Source of the DNA: Rhodobiaceae bacterium
GTDB lineage: Bacteria > Pseudomonadota > Alphaproteobacteria > Rhizobiales > Tepidamorphaceae
Direction of reading: 5' to 3'
Assembly: GCA_020637855.1 (NCBI GenBank)
Contig: JACKJR010000005.1
Coordinates: forward strand, 62,001-126,000
DNA length: 64,000 nucleotides
The notes under the pieces were generated by a model, which worked only from the letters and a program-made list of their open reading frames with translations, had not been told where the DNA came from and did no database searches. Below, one piece after another: positions 7,993 through 16,988 of the stretch (the first letter of the stretch is position 1; the number at the start of each line of letters is the position of its first letter). The position numbers and the translations under genes are program-made.

Positions 7993-8804
7993 TCGCCGCC
8001 GCGCTTGCGCATCGGCTTGAACGGGAAAGCCAGTGCCCACACGATCCGTGCCGGATCCTCGCTCTGATATTCGGACAACCCGATCGTCATGCCGTCGTGG
8101 CCATCGCGCGGCTGCGGGATGTAGGTCGAAAACATCCGGTCCCAGATGGACAGGTTGAAGCCGTAGTTGGAATCCGTCTCGCGGTGAATGATGGAATGAT
8201 GCACCCGGTGCATGTCCGGCGTGACGACCACGAGCCGCAACACCCTGTCGAGCCAAAGCGGCAGTCGTACGTTCGCGTGGTTGAACATCGCCATGCCGTT
8301 CAGCACCACCTCGAAGACGAAAACGGCGAATGCCGGCACCCCGAAAGCGACGACAACCGCGATCTTGAACAGCATCGACAGCACGATCTCGATTGGATGA
8401 AACCGAAGCGCGGTTGAAACGTCGATATCGCGGTCGGAATGGTGCACGCGGTGTACGCGCCACAGGATGGGTATCTTGTGCGCGGCGAGATGCTGGGCCC
8501 AGATCGCGAAATCGAGGATGAGAAAACCGGCGAGACCGGCAGCCCAGCCGGACAGGCCCAGCCAGTTGAAAAGGCCGTAGCCGGCGGATGCCGCCCAAAA
8601 GGCCGCGCCAACGGCAACGACCGGAAACAGCACGCGAACCATCACGCTGTCGAGCACGACGATGGCGAGATTGGTCACCCACCGCCCGCGCCGGCCGAGC
8701 ACGAGATCACGGCGCGGCATCGCCACCTCGAAAGCCGCCATGATGAGGAAAATTCCGACGAATGCGACAAGGCGCAGCGTCGTCTCGCTCATTTCTTCGA
8801 ACAT
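7986..8804 (-). CDS. Sterol desaturase/fatty acid hydroxylase family protein
   Basis: A membrane di-iron enzyme of about 272 residues. The histidine boxes are visible in order: HLAAH, HRVHHSD, then HRVHHSIIH, with GFNLSIWDRMF following as in family members. Several hydrophobic segments lie in the first half. These proteins hydroxylate or desaturate lipids in the inner membrane; the substrate here is unknown. The start is set at the ATG at 8802-8804; a GTG two codons upstream and an ATG at 8792 are alternatives. Confidence 0.88.
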   Translation of the reverse strand: MFEEMSETTLRLVAFVGIFLIMAAFEVAMPRRDLVLGRRGRWVTNLAIVVLDSVMVRVLFPVVAVGAAFWAASAGYGLFNWLGLSGWAAGLAGFLILDFAIWAQHLAAHKIPILWRVHRVHHSDRDIDVSTALRFHPIEIVLSMLFKIAVVVAFGVPAFAVFVFEVVLNGMAMFNHANVRLPLWLDRVLRLVVVTPDMHRVHHSIIHRETDSNYGFNLSIWDRMFSTYIPQPRDGHDGMTIGLSEYQSEDPARIVWALAFPFKPMRKRGGDQ

Positions 8805-8940
8805 GGGCACGATTCCGACCTTTCATTGGGCGCGTGCGGCGATATTGTCGTAACCGTTCATCGAGGCAAGGCCACACCGGCGCACATTCGCTCAAAAGCA
8901 TGTGTTCGCGCCGGATTGCCGCAGGCGGGGACGAAACAGG

Positions 8941-9579
8941 ATGACGGCGGATTTCCTGACCGACGGCCCAGGCGATGCGGCTGCGGTCCTGTTGCTGGCA
9001 CATGGCGCCGGGGCGCCGATGGATTCACCGTTCATGGACGCAATGGCGAACAGGTTCGGGGCGCGCGGCATACGCATTCTGCGCTTTGAGTTTCCCTACA
9101 TGCTGGCCCGCCGCGCCGGGCAACGCAAACCCCCGCCACGCGCCGACAAATTGGTGGGGGTTTATTCGGGCGTGCTCGATCTTGCCATGCGGGAGACGGC
9201 TAACGCCCGCGTCTTCATCGGCGGCAAATCGCTTGGCGGGCGTGTCTCGGCGATGCTGGCGGGGGAGCGTGACGACATCGATGGCGTTGTCTGTCTCGGC
9301 TACCCCTTCCATCCGCCCGGCAATCCGGATGCGCTCAGGCTCGATCCGCTCAACCAGGCGAAGGTGCCGGTGCTGGTGTGTCAGGGCGACCGCGATCCCT
9401 TCGGCCGCCACGAAGAGGTGATGGGCTATCCGCTGGAACCCCACATCCGCGTCGAATGGTTCGACGACGGCGACCATGACCTGAAGCCCCGCGGACGCGC
9501 CGCAGCCACATGGACAAGCAACCTGGACGCTGCCGCCGAAACCGCTGTAGCATTCATGCTGGAAGGATACGGGACCTAA
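8941..9579 (+). CDS. Alpha/beta hydrolase family protein (KANL3/Tex30-like)
   Basis: A 212-residue soluble protein. The start is the ATG at 8941, preceded by AAACAGG. It carries LLAHGAGAPMDSPFM, typical of this hydrolase group, the nucleophile elbow GGKSLGGR (serine in GxSxG-like form), the aspartate in CQGDRDPFG and a histidine in DGDHDLKPR. A catalytic triad is therefore complete. The substrate is unknown. The end overlaps the converging TerB-like gene by 4 bases. Confidence 0.82.
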   Translation: MTADFLTDGPGDAAAVLLLAHGAGAPMDSPFMDAMANRFGARGIRILRFEFPYMLARRAGQRKPPPRADKLVGVYSGVLDLAMRETANARVFIGGKSLGGRVSAMLAGERDDIDGVVCLGYPFHPPGNPDALRLDPLNQAKVPVLVCQGDRDPFGRHEEVMGYPLEPHIRVEWFDDGDHDLKPRGRAAATWTSNLDAAAETAVAFMLEGYGT

Positions 9580-9992
9580 AGCGTCCGCAGCCGTGCCCGG
9601 GCGCCGCGTTCGATCGCGGCAACGACGAGCTTGTCGATGACGAGCTTGTCGCGCAGCAGCTGCAGGAAGCGCAGTTCCTCCTGCGCCACTTCAAGATCGG
9701 CGGCAGCCACCTCAACAGCCAGCGCATACGCCGTGTCGTAAAGCTTGTGCGGCAGGGATTCGGCGACCATGTCGAGAACCGTTTCCAGACCGTTCGCGTC
9801 GTTGGCGAGGATTTCGCCGCAGGCTTCCGCCGTATCCACGAGTTTTGCGGTATCGAACGACCCGAAGACCGGCAACGTGCGCACCAGCATGCCGATTTCG
9901 GCGATCTCGTCGTCGCTGATCGTGCCCTCGGCGGCCGAAATCGTGACCATGACGTAGATCAGGGCTTCCTGGGCTGAGAGTTTGCCGCTCAT
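9576..9992 (-). CDS. TerB-family (tellurite resistance-like) protein
   Basis: A 138-residue all-helical acidic protein with MVTISAAEGTISDDEIAEIGML near the start, the acidic pattern of TerB-like domains that bind divalent metal ions. The ATG at 9990-9992 is preferred because an AAAGGA site lies upstream. The frame is open 13 codons further. It is transcribed away from lysK. Stand-alone TerB proteins of this kind are common in Rhizobiales and are not proof of tellurite resistance. Confidence 0.78.
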   Translation of the reverse strand: MSGKLSAQEALIYVMVTISAAEGTISDDEIAEIGMLVRTLPVFGSFDTAKLVDTAEACGEILANDANGLETVLDMVAESLPHKLYDTAYALAVEVAAADLEVAQEELRFLQLLRDKLVIDKLVVAAIERGARARLRTL

Positions 9993-10167
9993 CGCTATGA
10001 TATCCTTTGCTGTGCCTCGCGCAGCTTCCATTACGACCTATGCACCGCACGGGCAACCCCGCATGCGTCAGGAAGATTGACGCTTCGCAACTTGCTCCAT
10101 AGGTTCCGCGCCGGTGCAGGCTGTGCGTAATGCATTGTGAGCCTGCTTTAGCATTTTCAGGACGATC

Positions 10168-11760
10168 ATGACGACGAACCCGAACACACCGGACTGGCTG
10201 ACGCTTGCCACAGAGGCGCGTGCCTGGCCCTTCGAAGAAGCCCGCAAGATCGTCAAGCGGCTGGAGAAGACCGGCAAGGACCACGTTCTGTTCGAGACCG
10301 GCTACGGCCCCTCCGGCCTGCCGCATATCGGAACTTTTGGCGAAGTGGCGCGCACGACCATGGTGCGCCATGCCTTTCACGTGCTGACCGGAGACAAGGT
10401 GCCGACGCGCCTGTTGTGCTTCTCAGACGACATGGACGGCATGCGCAAGGTGCCCGACAACGTGCCGGACCCGGTAGCCTTGCGGGAATATCTGCACTTG
10501 CCGCTGACCAAGGTGCCGAACCCCTTCGGCGGCGATTGGGAGAGCTTTGGTCACCATAACAACGCCATGCTGCGCCGGTTCCTCGATACCTTCGGTTTCG
10601 AATACGAGTTTGCCTCGGCCACCGACTATTACAGAAGCGGCAAGTTCGACGAGGTGCTGCTGCGCACTGCCGAAAAGTACGACGACATCATGAAGGTGAT
10701 GCTGCCGACGCTCGGCGCTGAACGGCAGGCGACCTATTCGCCGTTCCTGCCGATCTCGCCGAAGACCGGCCGTGTTCTCTACGTGCCGATGAAGCATGTC
10801 GATGCCAAGGCCGGCACCATCACCTTCGAGGACGAGGACGGTGCCGAGGAAACGCTGCCCGTCACCGGCGGCGCCGTGAAACTGCAGTGGAAGCCGGACT
10901 TCGGCATGCGCTGGGCAGCGCTCGACGTCGATTTCGAGATGTTCGGCAAGGACCACCAGACCAACGCCGTCATCTACGACCGCATCTGCAATATTCTCGG
11001 CGGGCGCGCACCGGAGCACTTCGTCTATGAGCTTTTCCTCGACGACAAGGGCGAGAAGATTTCAAAGTCGAAGGGCAACGGCCTGACCATCGACGAGTGG
11101 TTGACCTACGCCTCGCCGGAAAGCCTGTCGCTGTTCATGTTCTCGCAGCCGCGCCGCGCCAAGCGGCTCTATTTCGACGTCATCCCGAGGAATGTCGACG
11201 ATTACTACACCCACCTTGCGAACTACGAGACGCAGGAGCCGGACAAGCAGCTCGAAAACCCGGTCTGGCACATCCATTCCGGCAACCCGCCGAAGGTGGA
11301 CATGCTGGTTTCCTTCTCGATGCTTCTGAACCTGGTCTCCGCGTCGAACTCGGAAGACAAGTCGGTTCTGTGGGGCTTCATCCGCAACTACGACAAGTCG
11401 ATGACCCCTGATAACCATCCCGAACTCGATCGGCTGGTCGATTACGCGGTGCGCTATTTCCACGACTTCGTGCGGCCGCATAAATCATTCCGCTCGGCTG
11501 ACGCACGCGAGCGCAAGGCACTTCAAGACCTCGACGCGGCCCTTGGCGCACTTCCCGCCGATGCCGACGGCAGGACGATTCAGGACGAGGTCTACCGTAT
11601 CGGCAATGAGGCCGGCTTCGAGCCGCTGCGCGACTGGTTCCAGGCGCTCTACCAGATCCTGCTCGGTCAGGATCAAGGCCCTCGCTTCGGCAATTTCGTC
11701 GAACTCTACGGCATCGAGCAAAGCCGCAAGCTGATCGAGGAAGGGCTGGCGCGGGGTTAG
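10168..11760 (+). CDS. lysK: Lysine--tRNA ligase, class I
   Basis: A 530-residue class I lysyl-tRNA synthetase. The HIGH-type motif is GPSGLPHIGTFGE near residue 48, and the KMSKS-type motif is KISKSKGNGL near residue 295. Length and order fit the archaeal-type LysRS that alphaproteobacteria use in place of the class II enzyme. It charges tRNA-Lys in the cytoplasm. The ATG at 10168 follows a weak ribosome site. The gene stands alone; an inverted repeat pair lies just after its stop codon. Confidence 0.97.
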   Translation: MTTNPNTPDWLTLATEARAWPFEEARKIVKRLEKTGKDHVLFETGYGPSGLPHIGTFGEVARTTMVRHAFHVLTGDKVPTRLLCFSDDMDGMRKVPDNVPDPVALREYLHLPLTKVPNPFGGDWESFGHHNNAMLRRFLDTFGFEYEFASATDYYRSGKFDEVLLRTAEKYDDIMKVMLPTLGAERQATYSPFLPISPKTGRVLYVPMKHVDAKAGTITFEDEDGAEETLPVTGGAVKLQWKPDFGMRWAALDVDFEMFGKDHQTNAVIYDRICNILGGRAPEHFVYELFLDDKGEKISKSKGNGLTIDEWLTYASPESLSLFMFSQPRRAKRLYFDVIPRNVDDYYTHLANYETQEPDKQLENPVWHIHSGNPPKVDMLVSFSMLLNLVSASNSEDKSVLWGFIRNYDKSMTPDNHPELDRLVDYAVRYFHDFVRPHKSFRSADARERKALQDLDAALGALPADADGRTIQDEVYRIGNEAGFEPLRDWFQALYQILLGQDQGPRFGNFVELYGIEQSRKLIEEGLARG

Positions 11761-11778
11761 ACTTCAATACGTACTCTT

Positions 11779-11872
11779 CGTCATTCCGGCGAAAGCTGGA
11801 ATCCAGAAATGCCGCAATCCATGTGCCTACCACCAACGTCTTCTGGACCCCGGCTTTCACCGGGGTGACGGT
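11779..11872. repeat. Inverted pair of family C palindromic repeats
   Basis: GTCATTCCGGCGAAAGCTGG at 11780 onward is mirrored by CTGGACCCCGGCTTTCACCG at 11842 onward, so the pair can form one large hairpin. It lies between the stop codons of lysK and the converging membrane protein gene, where it may also help end transcription. Other copies of the same family occur at 15726, 15901, 16878 and 16941. Confidence 0.75.
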
Positions 11873-11887
11873 TGGTGCGGATTATAC

Positions 11888-12589
11888 CTATTCAGGCTTG
11901 ATGACCCGCGTCCGGAACGCGTTGCCCGGCGCGCTTTCCACCTCGCGCCATGGCCCGTAATCGTTCGACGGCTGCGGGTCGTATCCAAGCTCGAGTTCGA
12001 CCGTGATGCGGTCGTCATGGTTGGGTGCGCGCCACAGCTGGAAGATGCGTCCCGGCTGCCGCCATTGCGGGTACCCCTTGAACCGCAGGATCGTATGTCC
12101 GTCCTCGTCGCGGGCGCGCGGTTCGTCCCAGTGGTTCGATAGCGTCCAGTCCTTGTAGGTGGAGCGCATGGTGAAGCGGAAAATGCGGTCGACGCATTCG
12201 TAGCAGACCTGCTCCGGCAAGCGCCACTCGACGAGAATGGTTGGCGCCTCGCCCATTTCGTAAGGATCGCCGTCGGTCAGGTCTTCGGCCAGAAACCAAC
12301 CACCGACGCAGAGAGCCGCAAACAGCGTAACGCCGTAGCCTCCCGCCATCGCCGCGCTCTTGCCGATGCGCCGGACAAGGCCCCACCCGTACCAGCCGCC
12401 GAGGACGGCGGCGATGGCTCCGCCCCAAGGCGCAAGTCCTGCTGCTCCCATGGCGAGCCCGCCGTTCATGTTATTCGCGCCCAGGAGTGTCGCCAGCAGA
12501 AAGCTGCCGAAGAATGCGGCCGCCGTCCCCGCCGCGGCGGCCAGAGCGACGATGATGATGAACAGCAATATGCGCGCGATCAGGGCCAT
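11888..12589 (-). CDS. Hypothetical membrane protein with soluble C-terminal domain
   Basis: A protein of about 233 residues. Three hydrophobic segments fill the first 105 residues (ILLFIIIVALAAAAG, a Gly/Ala-rich pair, then VTLFAALCVGGWFLA). A polar domain of about 125 residues follows, containing CYECVDRIFRF. I do not recognise a family. Start set at the ATG at 12587-12589; a TTG two codons upstream is possible. The gene converges on lysK. Confidence 0.6.
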   Translation of the reverse strand: MALIARILLFIIIVALAAAAGTAAAFFGSFLLATLLGANNMNGGLAMGAAGLAPWGGAIAAVLGGWYGWGLVRRIGKSAAMAGGYGVTLFAALCVGGWFLAEDLTDGDPYEMGEAPTILVEWRLPEQVCYECVDRIFRFTMRSTYKDWTLSNHWDEPRARDEDGHTILRFKGYPQWRQPGRIFQLWRAPNHDDRITVELELGYDPQPSNDYGPWREVESAPGNAFRTRVIKPE

Positions 12590-12738
12590 GACCAAGGGTT
12601 AGCACGGCAGCGAATTTTGCATAAGGCGTTTGCGGAATACCGGTTCCCGTTTTCCTCGCTGTCCGCTAGCTTGCCTCCCCTGGATTTCGCCAACGACAAG
12701 CGCGGTCAGAACAATCCGGCCGCCATATGGGAGGATAC

Positions 12739-13728
12739 ATGATGAAATTCGAAATTTCGCGTGCCGCGTTCGTCCGTGGCGCCTTTGCCGCCGCTTTCGT
12801 TGCAGCCGGTGTGCTGGGTGCCACCAGCGGCGCATCCGCCGAGACCCGCGTCACCTACAAGTCGGCCAAGTCGACCTCGTCCTACTACCAGATGGGCGTG
12901 CAGATCGCCGAAGGCATGAAGGCCGGCTCCGGCGGCGACATCATCGTCACGGTCGAGGAAAGCCAGGGCTCGGTGCAGAACGTGATGGAAGCAGCCGTGC
13001 GCGAGGGCAACTACGTCTTCACCACCCCGCCTGTTCTGGTCAAGCTGGCGCAGGGCGGCAAGGCGATGTTCGAGGGCAAGGGCAATCCGAAATTCGACGA
13101 GATCCGTGCGCTGTTCCCCATCCCCTCGCTGACCATGCATTTCGTCATGCGCGCCGACGCGGGCGTCACGTCGCTGGCAGGCCTCGAAGGCAAGACGATC
13201 CTGCTCGGCAAGGGCTCGTTCGGCGCGACGGAAGGCGAGAAATATCTCAAGCTGTTCGGGCTTGAAGGCAAGGTGACCATCGCCGATGCCGAACTCGGCA
13301 ATTCGGCCGCGGCGCTGAAGAACGGCCAGATCGACGGCTTCGTCACCGCCGGCTCGTATCCCGCGCCCAACGTCATCGAGGCCGCCGCCGGCACCGGCAT
13401 TGCGCTGGTCCCGCTGAGCGACGATGAAATCGCCCAGACCAAGCGCACCAGGATCGTCATCCCCGCCGGCACCTATGCCGGCGTCGATACCGATACGGTG
13501 ACCACTTCGCTGCCGGTCGTCGCCTACACGACGACCGCGATGGACGACGATACCGCGTACGCCCTGACCAAGACCTTCTGGGAGCAGAAGGCGGCAATGG
13601 GTGGCAGCGCCGCCTGGTGGAACGCGGTCTCCCCCGACATGCTTGAAAACCTCACCGGCAAGCTGCACCCCGGCGCACTGAAGTACTACACGGAAGCCGG
13701 CGTCATGGTCCCGGACGTGGCAAAGTAA
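12739..13728 (+). CDS. TAXI-family TRAP transporter solute-binding protein
   Basis: An exported binding protein of about 329 residues. A signal peptide (MMKFEISRAAFVRGAFAAAF, cleaved near GASAE) is followed by the TAXI pattern TYKSAKSTSSYYQMGVQIAEGM and later GKTILLGKGSFGATE. The start is placed at the ATG at 12739 because GGGAGG sits 5 bases before it; the ATG at 12727 would put that site inside the gene. It is 218 bases from the permease gene on the same strand, so the two form one transporter. The substrate is unknown; known TAXI systems often carry dicarboxylates or glutamate. Confidence 0.9.
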   Translation: MMKFEISRAAFVRGAFAAAFVAAGVLGATSGASAETRVTYKSAKSTSSYYQMGVQIAEGMKAGSGGDIIVTVEESQGSVQNVMEAAVREGNYVFTTPPVLVKLAQGGKAMFEGKGNPKFDEIRALFPIPSLTMHFVMRADAGVTSLAGLEGKTILLGKGSFGATEGEKYLKLFGLEGKVTIADAELGNSAAALKNGQIDGFVTAGSYPAPNVIEAAAGTGIALVPLSDDEIAQTKRTRIVIPAGTYAGVDTDTVTTSLPVVAYTTTAMDDDTAYALTKTFWEQKAAMGGSAAWWNAVSPDMLENLTGKLHPGALKYYTEAGVMVPDVAK

Positions 13729-13840
13729 GCGGCAGTTCAGGACATCGATGAACTCAGGGCCGGCGCGGTCCAATTGGATCGCGCCCGCATCCATTAGAGT
13801 GCAAGGCCTGAGACGTTGCGATGAATGAAGAACCGCACGA

Positions 13841-13883
13841 GCACGATCCGAAAAGTGGAACCCGGTTTTCGGGCAAATCGTGC
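13841..13883. repeat. Family B palindromic repeat, copy 1
   Basis: A 43-base element beginning GCACGATCCGAAAAGTGGAA and ending CAAATCGTGC, with GGTTTTCGG in the middle. It is nearly palindromic at the ends (GCACGAT with ATCGTGC). The second copy is 57 bases downstream and differs at one base. Elements of this sequence are familiar as intergenic repeats in Rhizobiaceae and Phyllobacteriaceae. Confidence 0.85.
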
Positions 13884-13897
13884 GAGCCAGCCAGAAA

Positions 13898-13940
13898 GCA
13901 CGATCCGAAAAGTGGAACCCGGTTTTCGGACAAATCGTGC
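13898..13940. repeat. Family B palindromic repeat, copy 2
   Basis: The second 43-base copy of the same element, separated from the first by 14 bases and ending 6 bases before the ATG chosen for the TRAP permease. The 57-base period is a multiple of three, so the upstream reading frame stays open through both copies. Confidence 0.85.
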
Positions 13941-13946
13941 GATGAA

Positions 13947-15713
13947 ATGAGTGACCGCTTGCGGTTCGTGTGGTGTGCGCTCGGCGCCGTCTCCATCGTC
14001 TTCCATCTCGGTCTGATTTTTTCAGGGTTAGTGCCCCATCTCGTTTCCCGTCCGCTGCACATGGCGCTGGCAGCCCCCTGGGTGCTGATCCTGCTGGCGA
14101 AGGGGCCCGTGTCGCGCGCCGTTGGCATCGTGCTGACGTTCATCGCCGCGTCGATCTGCGTCTGGATTGCCTGGAACGAGGATGCGCTCGGCGACCAGTA
14201 CGGCTTCCTCAATGGCCCCGCGCAAACCGCCATGGCAGCCGTTCTCCTGCTCACCGTGCTGGAAATGGCGCGCCGCGCGATCAGCTGGCCGCTGCCGACG
14301 GTGGCCGCGATCGCGCTGTTCTACGGGCTGTACGGGCAGTATCTCCCCGGCGAGTTCGGCCACCCGCCGTTGCCGCTCGGCAGCTTCCTCGGCACGCTGA
14401 CCATCGCCGGTGGCGGATTGTGGGGTTCGCTGACCGGCGTATCGGTCGATATCGTCGCGATCTTCGTCATCATGGGTGCGGTGCTCAATGCGGGTGAAGC
14501 AGGGCAGGGCTTCATGAACGTGGCGACCGCCGTTGCCGGAAGGCTGAAGGCGGGCGCGGCAAAGGTTTCCGTCGTCTCATCCGCTCTGTTCGGGTCGATC
14601 TCGGGTTCGGCGTCGGCCAATGTCGCCTCGACAGGTGCTGTGACGCTGCCGGCCATGCGCAGGCTCGGTTATCCCCCCGCTCTTGCCGGAGCGGTCGAGG
14701 CCGTTGCGTCCTCCGGCGGCCAGATCATGCCGCCGCTGATGGGGGCTGGCGCCTTCGTCATGGTCGAGCTGACCGGCACCCCCTACACGCGCATCATGGC
14801 GGCAGCCTTCCTGCCGGCGATCCTCTACTTCCTTGCCGTGTGGGTCGGTATCAACGCCTTCGCCCGCCGTCATCACCTCAAGCCCGTGAGAAAGGAAGAC
14901 CAGCCGCCGGCGCGCGACGTAGCTGTAACGGCAGGCTTCTTCGCCATTGCCTTCGCCGTGCTGCTGGAGCGCATGTTTATCGGCGGCTACACGCCGCAAT
15001 ATGCAGCCTGCTCGGCGATCCTCGTCGCCTTCGTGCTGCTGTTGTGGGACGCGCGGCTGACGTGGTCGTGGGCGCGCACATGGGAAAGGCTACAGACGCT
15101 GACGCTGACGGCGGGGCGGCAGATCGCCATGATCGCCTCGATCATCCTGTGCGCCTCCATCGTTATCGGCGTGCTCGGCCTCACCGGCCTCGGCGTCAAG
15201 GTGACCTCGCTGATCCTGTCGGCTTCGGGCGACGCGTTGTGGCCCGCGCTGATCCTCACCGCGATCGCCTGTCTGATCCTCGGAATGGAGGTGCCGACCA
15301 CGGCGGCCTATGTCATCTGCGTTTCCGTCGCCGGCCCCGCGCTTCAGCGCCTCGGCCTGGCTCCGCTCAACGTCCACATGTTCGTCTTCTGGTACGCGCT
15401 GCTGTCGACGATCACGCCGCCGGTCTGCGGCGCGGTGTTCATCGCCTCCGGCATGGTTCAGGAGAACTGGCTGAAGGTCGCGGGAACCGCGATGGCGCTC
15501 GGCGTCGGGCTCTACATCATCCCGCTGGCGATGATCGCCAACCCCTCGCTGATCGGCTTCGCTGATACGCCGGCCCTTGCACTCGCTGCCTTCGTCAAGA
15601 CCGGCGTGGGCCTCACCGCGATTTCCTATGCCATCATCACCCGCGCCAATCCGCTTGTGCGGCTGGGGCTGGGGGTGATTGGGGCTGCGGTGATTTTCGT
15701 TGGTGGGGTGTGA
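13947..15713 (+). CDS. TAXI-TRAP transporter fused permease (small plus large membrane subunits)
   Basis: A membrane protein of about 588 residues with many hydrophobic segments. An N-terminal four-helix part corresponds to the DctQ-type subunit and is joined to a DctM-type part with conserved stretches such as SALFGSISGSASANVASTGAVTLP and SSGGQIMPPLMGAGAFVM. It drives uptake of the solute delivered by the upstream binding protein, using an ion gradient. I choose the ATG at 13947 (MSDRLRF). The frame is open to an ATG at 13821, but those 42 codons are mostly two copies of a palindromic repeat. Whether they are translated is unclear. Confidence 0.88.
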   Translation: MSDRLRFVWCALGAVSIVFHLGLIFSGLVPHLVSRPLHMALAAPWVLILLAKGPVSRAVGIVLTFIAASICVWIAWNEDALGDQYGFLNGPAQTAMAAVLLLTVLEMARRAISWPLPTVAAIALFYGLYGQYLPGEFGHPPLPLGSFLGTLTIAGGGLWGSLTGVSVDIVAIFVIMGAVLNAGEAGQGFMNVATAVAGRLKAGAAKVSVVSSALFGSISGSASANVASTGAVTLPAMRRLGYPPALAGAVEAVASSGGQIMPPLMGAGAFVMVELTGTPYTRIMAAAFLPAILYFLAVWVGINAFARRHHLKPVRKEDQPPARDVAVTAGFFAIAFAVLLERMFIGGYTPQYAACSAILVAFVLLLWDARLTWSWARTWERLQTLTLTAGRQIAMIASIILCASIVIGVLGLTGLGVKVTSLILSASGDALWPALILTAIACLILGMEVPTTAAYVICVSVAGPALQRLGLAPLNVHMFVFWYALLSTITPPVCGAVFIASGMVQENWLKVAGTAMALGVGLYIIPLAMIANPSLIGFADTPALALAAFVKTGVGLTAISYAIITRANPLVRLGLGVIGAAVIFVGGV

Positions 15714-16026
15714 GAAGTTTACAGACTGGATTCCGGCTTTCGCCGGAATGACGGAGAGAAATTTTCGAGCGGTTGAACCCACTCCCTGCGTCATGCCCGG
15801 ACAACGCAGTGCCTAAGGCACAAGCGCGTGATCCGGGGTCCATACGCAGGTTGCAAAGCGTGTGTTGGCTGGCGTTTGTCCCGACTGCTTACAACACACT
15901 GTCATTCCGGCGGAAGCCGGAATCCAGGAAAGGCGGGCAACACTCTGCTCGGCAACCTGCCGTCACTGTTGCCTGGCCCCCGGATCACGCGCTATCGCGC
16001 TGTCCGGGGTGACGAGTGGTGGAAGT
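15714..16026. repeat. Repeat-filled intergenic region
   Basis: About 313 bases without a gene. It holds family C elements at 15726-15753 (CTGGATTCCGGCTTTCGCCG) and 15901-15927 (GTCATTCCGGCGGAAGCCGG). Two related pieces at 15789-15843 and 15972-16014 contain GATCCGGGG or CCCCCGGATCACGCG with the opposite arm TCCGGGGTGACG. All can form hairpins and lie between two converging genes. Confidence 0.75.
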
Positions 16027-16719
16027 CTACCCCGTCACCTCCGGCGTCGGAATGACCAGCACCTCGGCCACGTCCACATGCGGCGGTTGTGAGACGGCGT
16101 ACATCACCGCGTTGGCGACATCCTCGGCCTTCAGCGCCTTGGGCTTGGGTTCATCGAAGAACGGCGTATCGACCATGCCCGGCTCGATCAGGGTGACGCG
16201 GACGCCGGTGCCTGAAACCTCCTCGCGCAGGTTCTGGCCGAAGCCGGTCACCGCCCATTTCGTCGCCCCGTAGATCGAGCCTTTCAGCGTCATGCGCCCG
16301 GCGCGCGAACCGGTCAGCAGCATGTGGCCCTTGGTCTTCTTCAGGTGCGGCAGGCAGACCTTCGCCGTGACCGCGCAACCGAAGACATTGGTCATGATCA
16401 TGTCGCGCCAGTTGCCGGGATCGCCGAATTCGGTGCCCGGCTCGGTCGCGCCGATACCGGCATTGGCAAAGGCGACGTCGATGCGCCCGAACTGGGCGAG
16501 CGTCTCGGAAACCATCCGCTTCTGGTCATCGACCGATGTCACGTCGCAGGCGATCGCCAACGCGTTCTCCTTGCCGCCGAGCTCGTCCACGAGCGCGGCG
16601 AGCTTGCCGACCGATCGCGCGGCGAGCGCTGTCCTGTATCCGGCTTTCACGGCGGCCCGCGCCGTTGCCGCACCGATGCCGGTGGATGCGCCGGTGATGA
16701 GAAAAACCTTGTCGCTCAT
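16027..16719 (-). CDS. SDR family oxidoreductase
   Basis: A classical short-chain dehydrogenase of 230 residues. The cofactor motif TGASTGIG is at residues 9-16, the NAG motif is in FANAGIG, the serine is in LTGSRAGR, and the catalytic pair is YGATK. No aspartate follows the second beta strand (AARSVGK), which favours NADP. It is a cytoplasmic enzyme of unknown substrate. The gene is bounded by repeats on both sides. The ATG at 16717-16719 is preceded by GGGAGCATCCCCC. Confidence 0.88.
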   Translation of the reverse strand: MSDKVFLITGASTGIGAATARAAVKAGYRTALAARSVGKLAALVDELGGKENALAIACDVTSVDDQKRMVSETLAQFGRIDVAFANAGIGATEPGTEFGDPGNWRDMIMTNVFGCAVTAKVCLPHLKKTKGHMLLTGSRAGRMTLKGSIYGATKWAVTGFGQNLREEVSGTGVRVTLIEPGMVDTPFFDEPKPKALKAEDVANAVMYAVSQPPHVDVAEVLVIPTPEVTG

Positions 16720-16734
16720 GGGGGATGCTCCCTA

Positions 16735-16812
16735 AGCAATTGCAGGAAAAGTGTCCGCTGTTTTCGCTTGCGCGGACCGCTGGTTCCGTCCGGAATTGCG
16801 CAAAAATCAAAG
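16735..16812. repeat. Family A intergenic repeat, variant copy
   Basis: Starts AGCAATTGCAGGAAAAGTGT and ends TTCCGTCCGGAATTGCGC, with an extra stretch of about 25 bases between the two halves. It lies just upstream of the SDR gene. Confidence 0.7.
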
Positions 16813-16877
16813 TCTGAAGTGAGAAGGGTAGCGTTTGAGGGCTGAGGCGCAAGGGAGGTGTGGAACAGAACTGGATT

Positions 16878-16967
16878 CTGGATTCCGGCTTTCGCCGGAA
16901 TGACGGCGAGGATGTATTGGGACGCCGAAACCCACTCTGCGTCATTCCGGCGAAAGCCGGAATTCAG
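16878..16967. repeat. Inverted pair of family C repeats
   Basis: CTGGATTCCGGCTTTCGCCG at 16878 and GTCATTCCGGCGAAAGCCGG at 16941 face each other with about 35 bases between them, each ending in the usual ATGACGG or AATTCAG sequence. The pair lies just after the stop codon of the thermonuclease-like gene on the minus strand. Nothing else is visible between 16813 and 16988. Confidence 0.78.
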
Positions 16968-16988
16968 TTCTTGAGTTGCAAGGGCAGC

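Noticed and set aside
13841..13940. CRISPR-like direct repeats
   Set aside because: Only two copies with a 14-base gap and palindromic ends; they match a dispersed intergenic repeat, and no cas genes are present.
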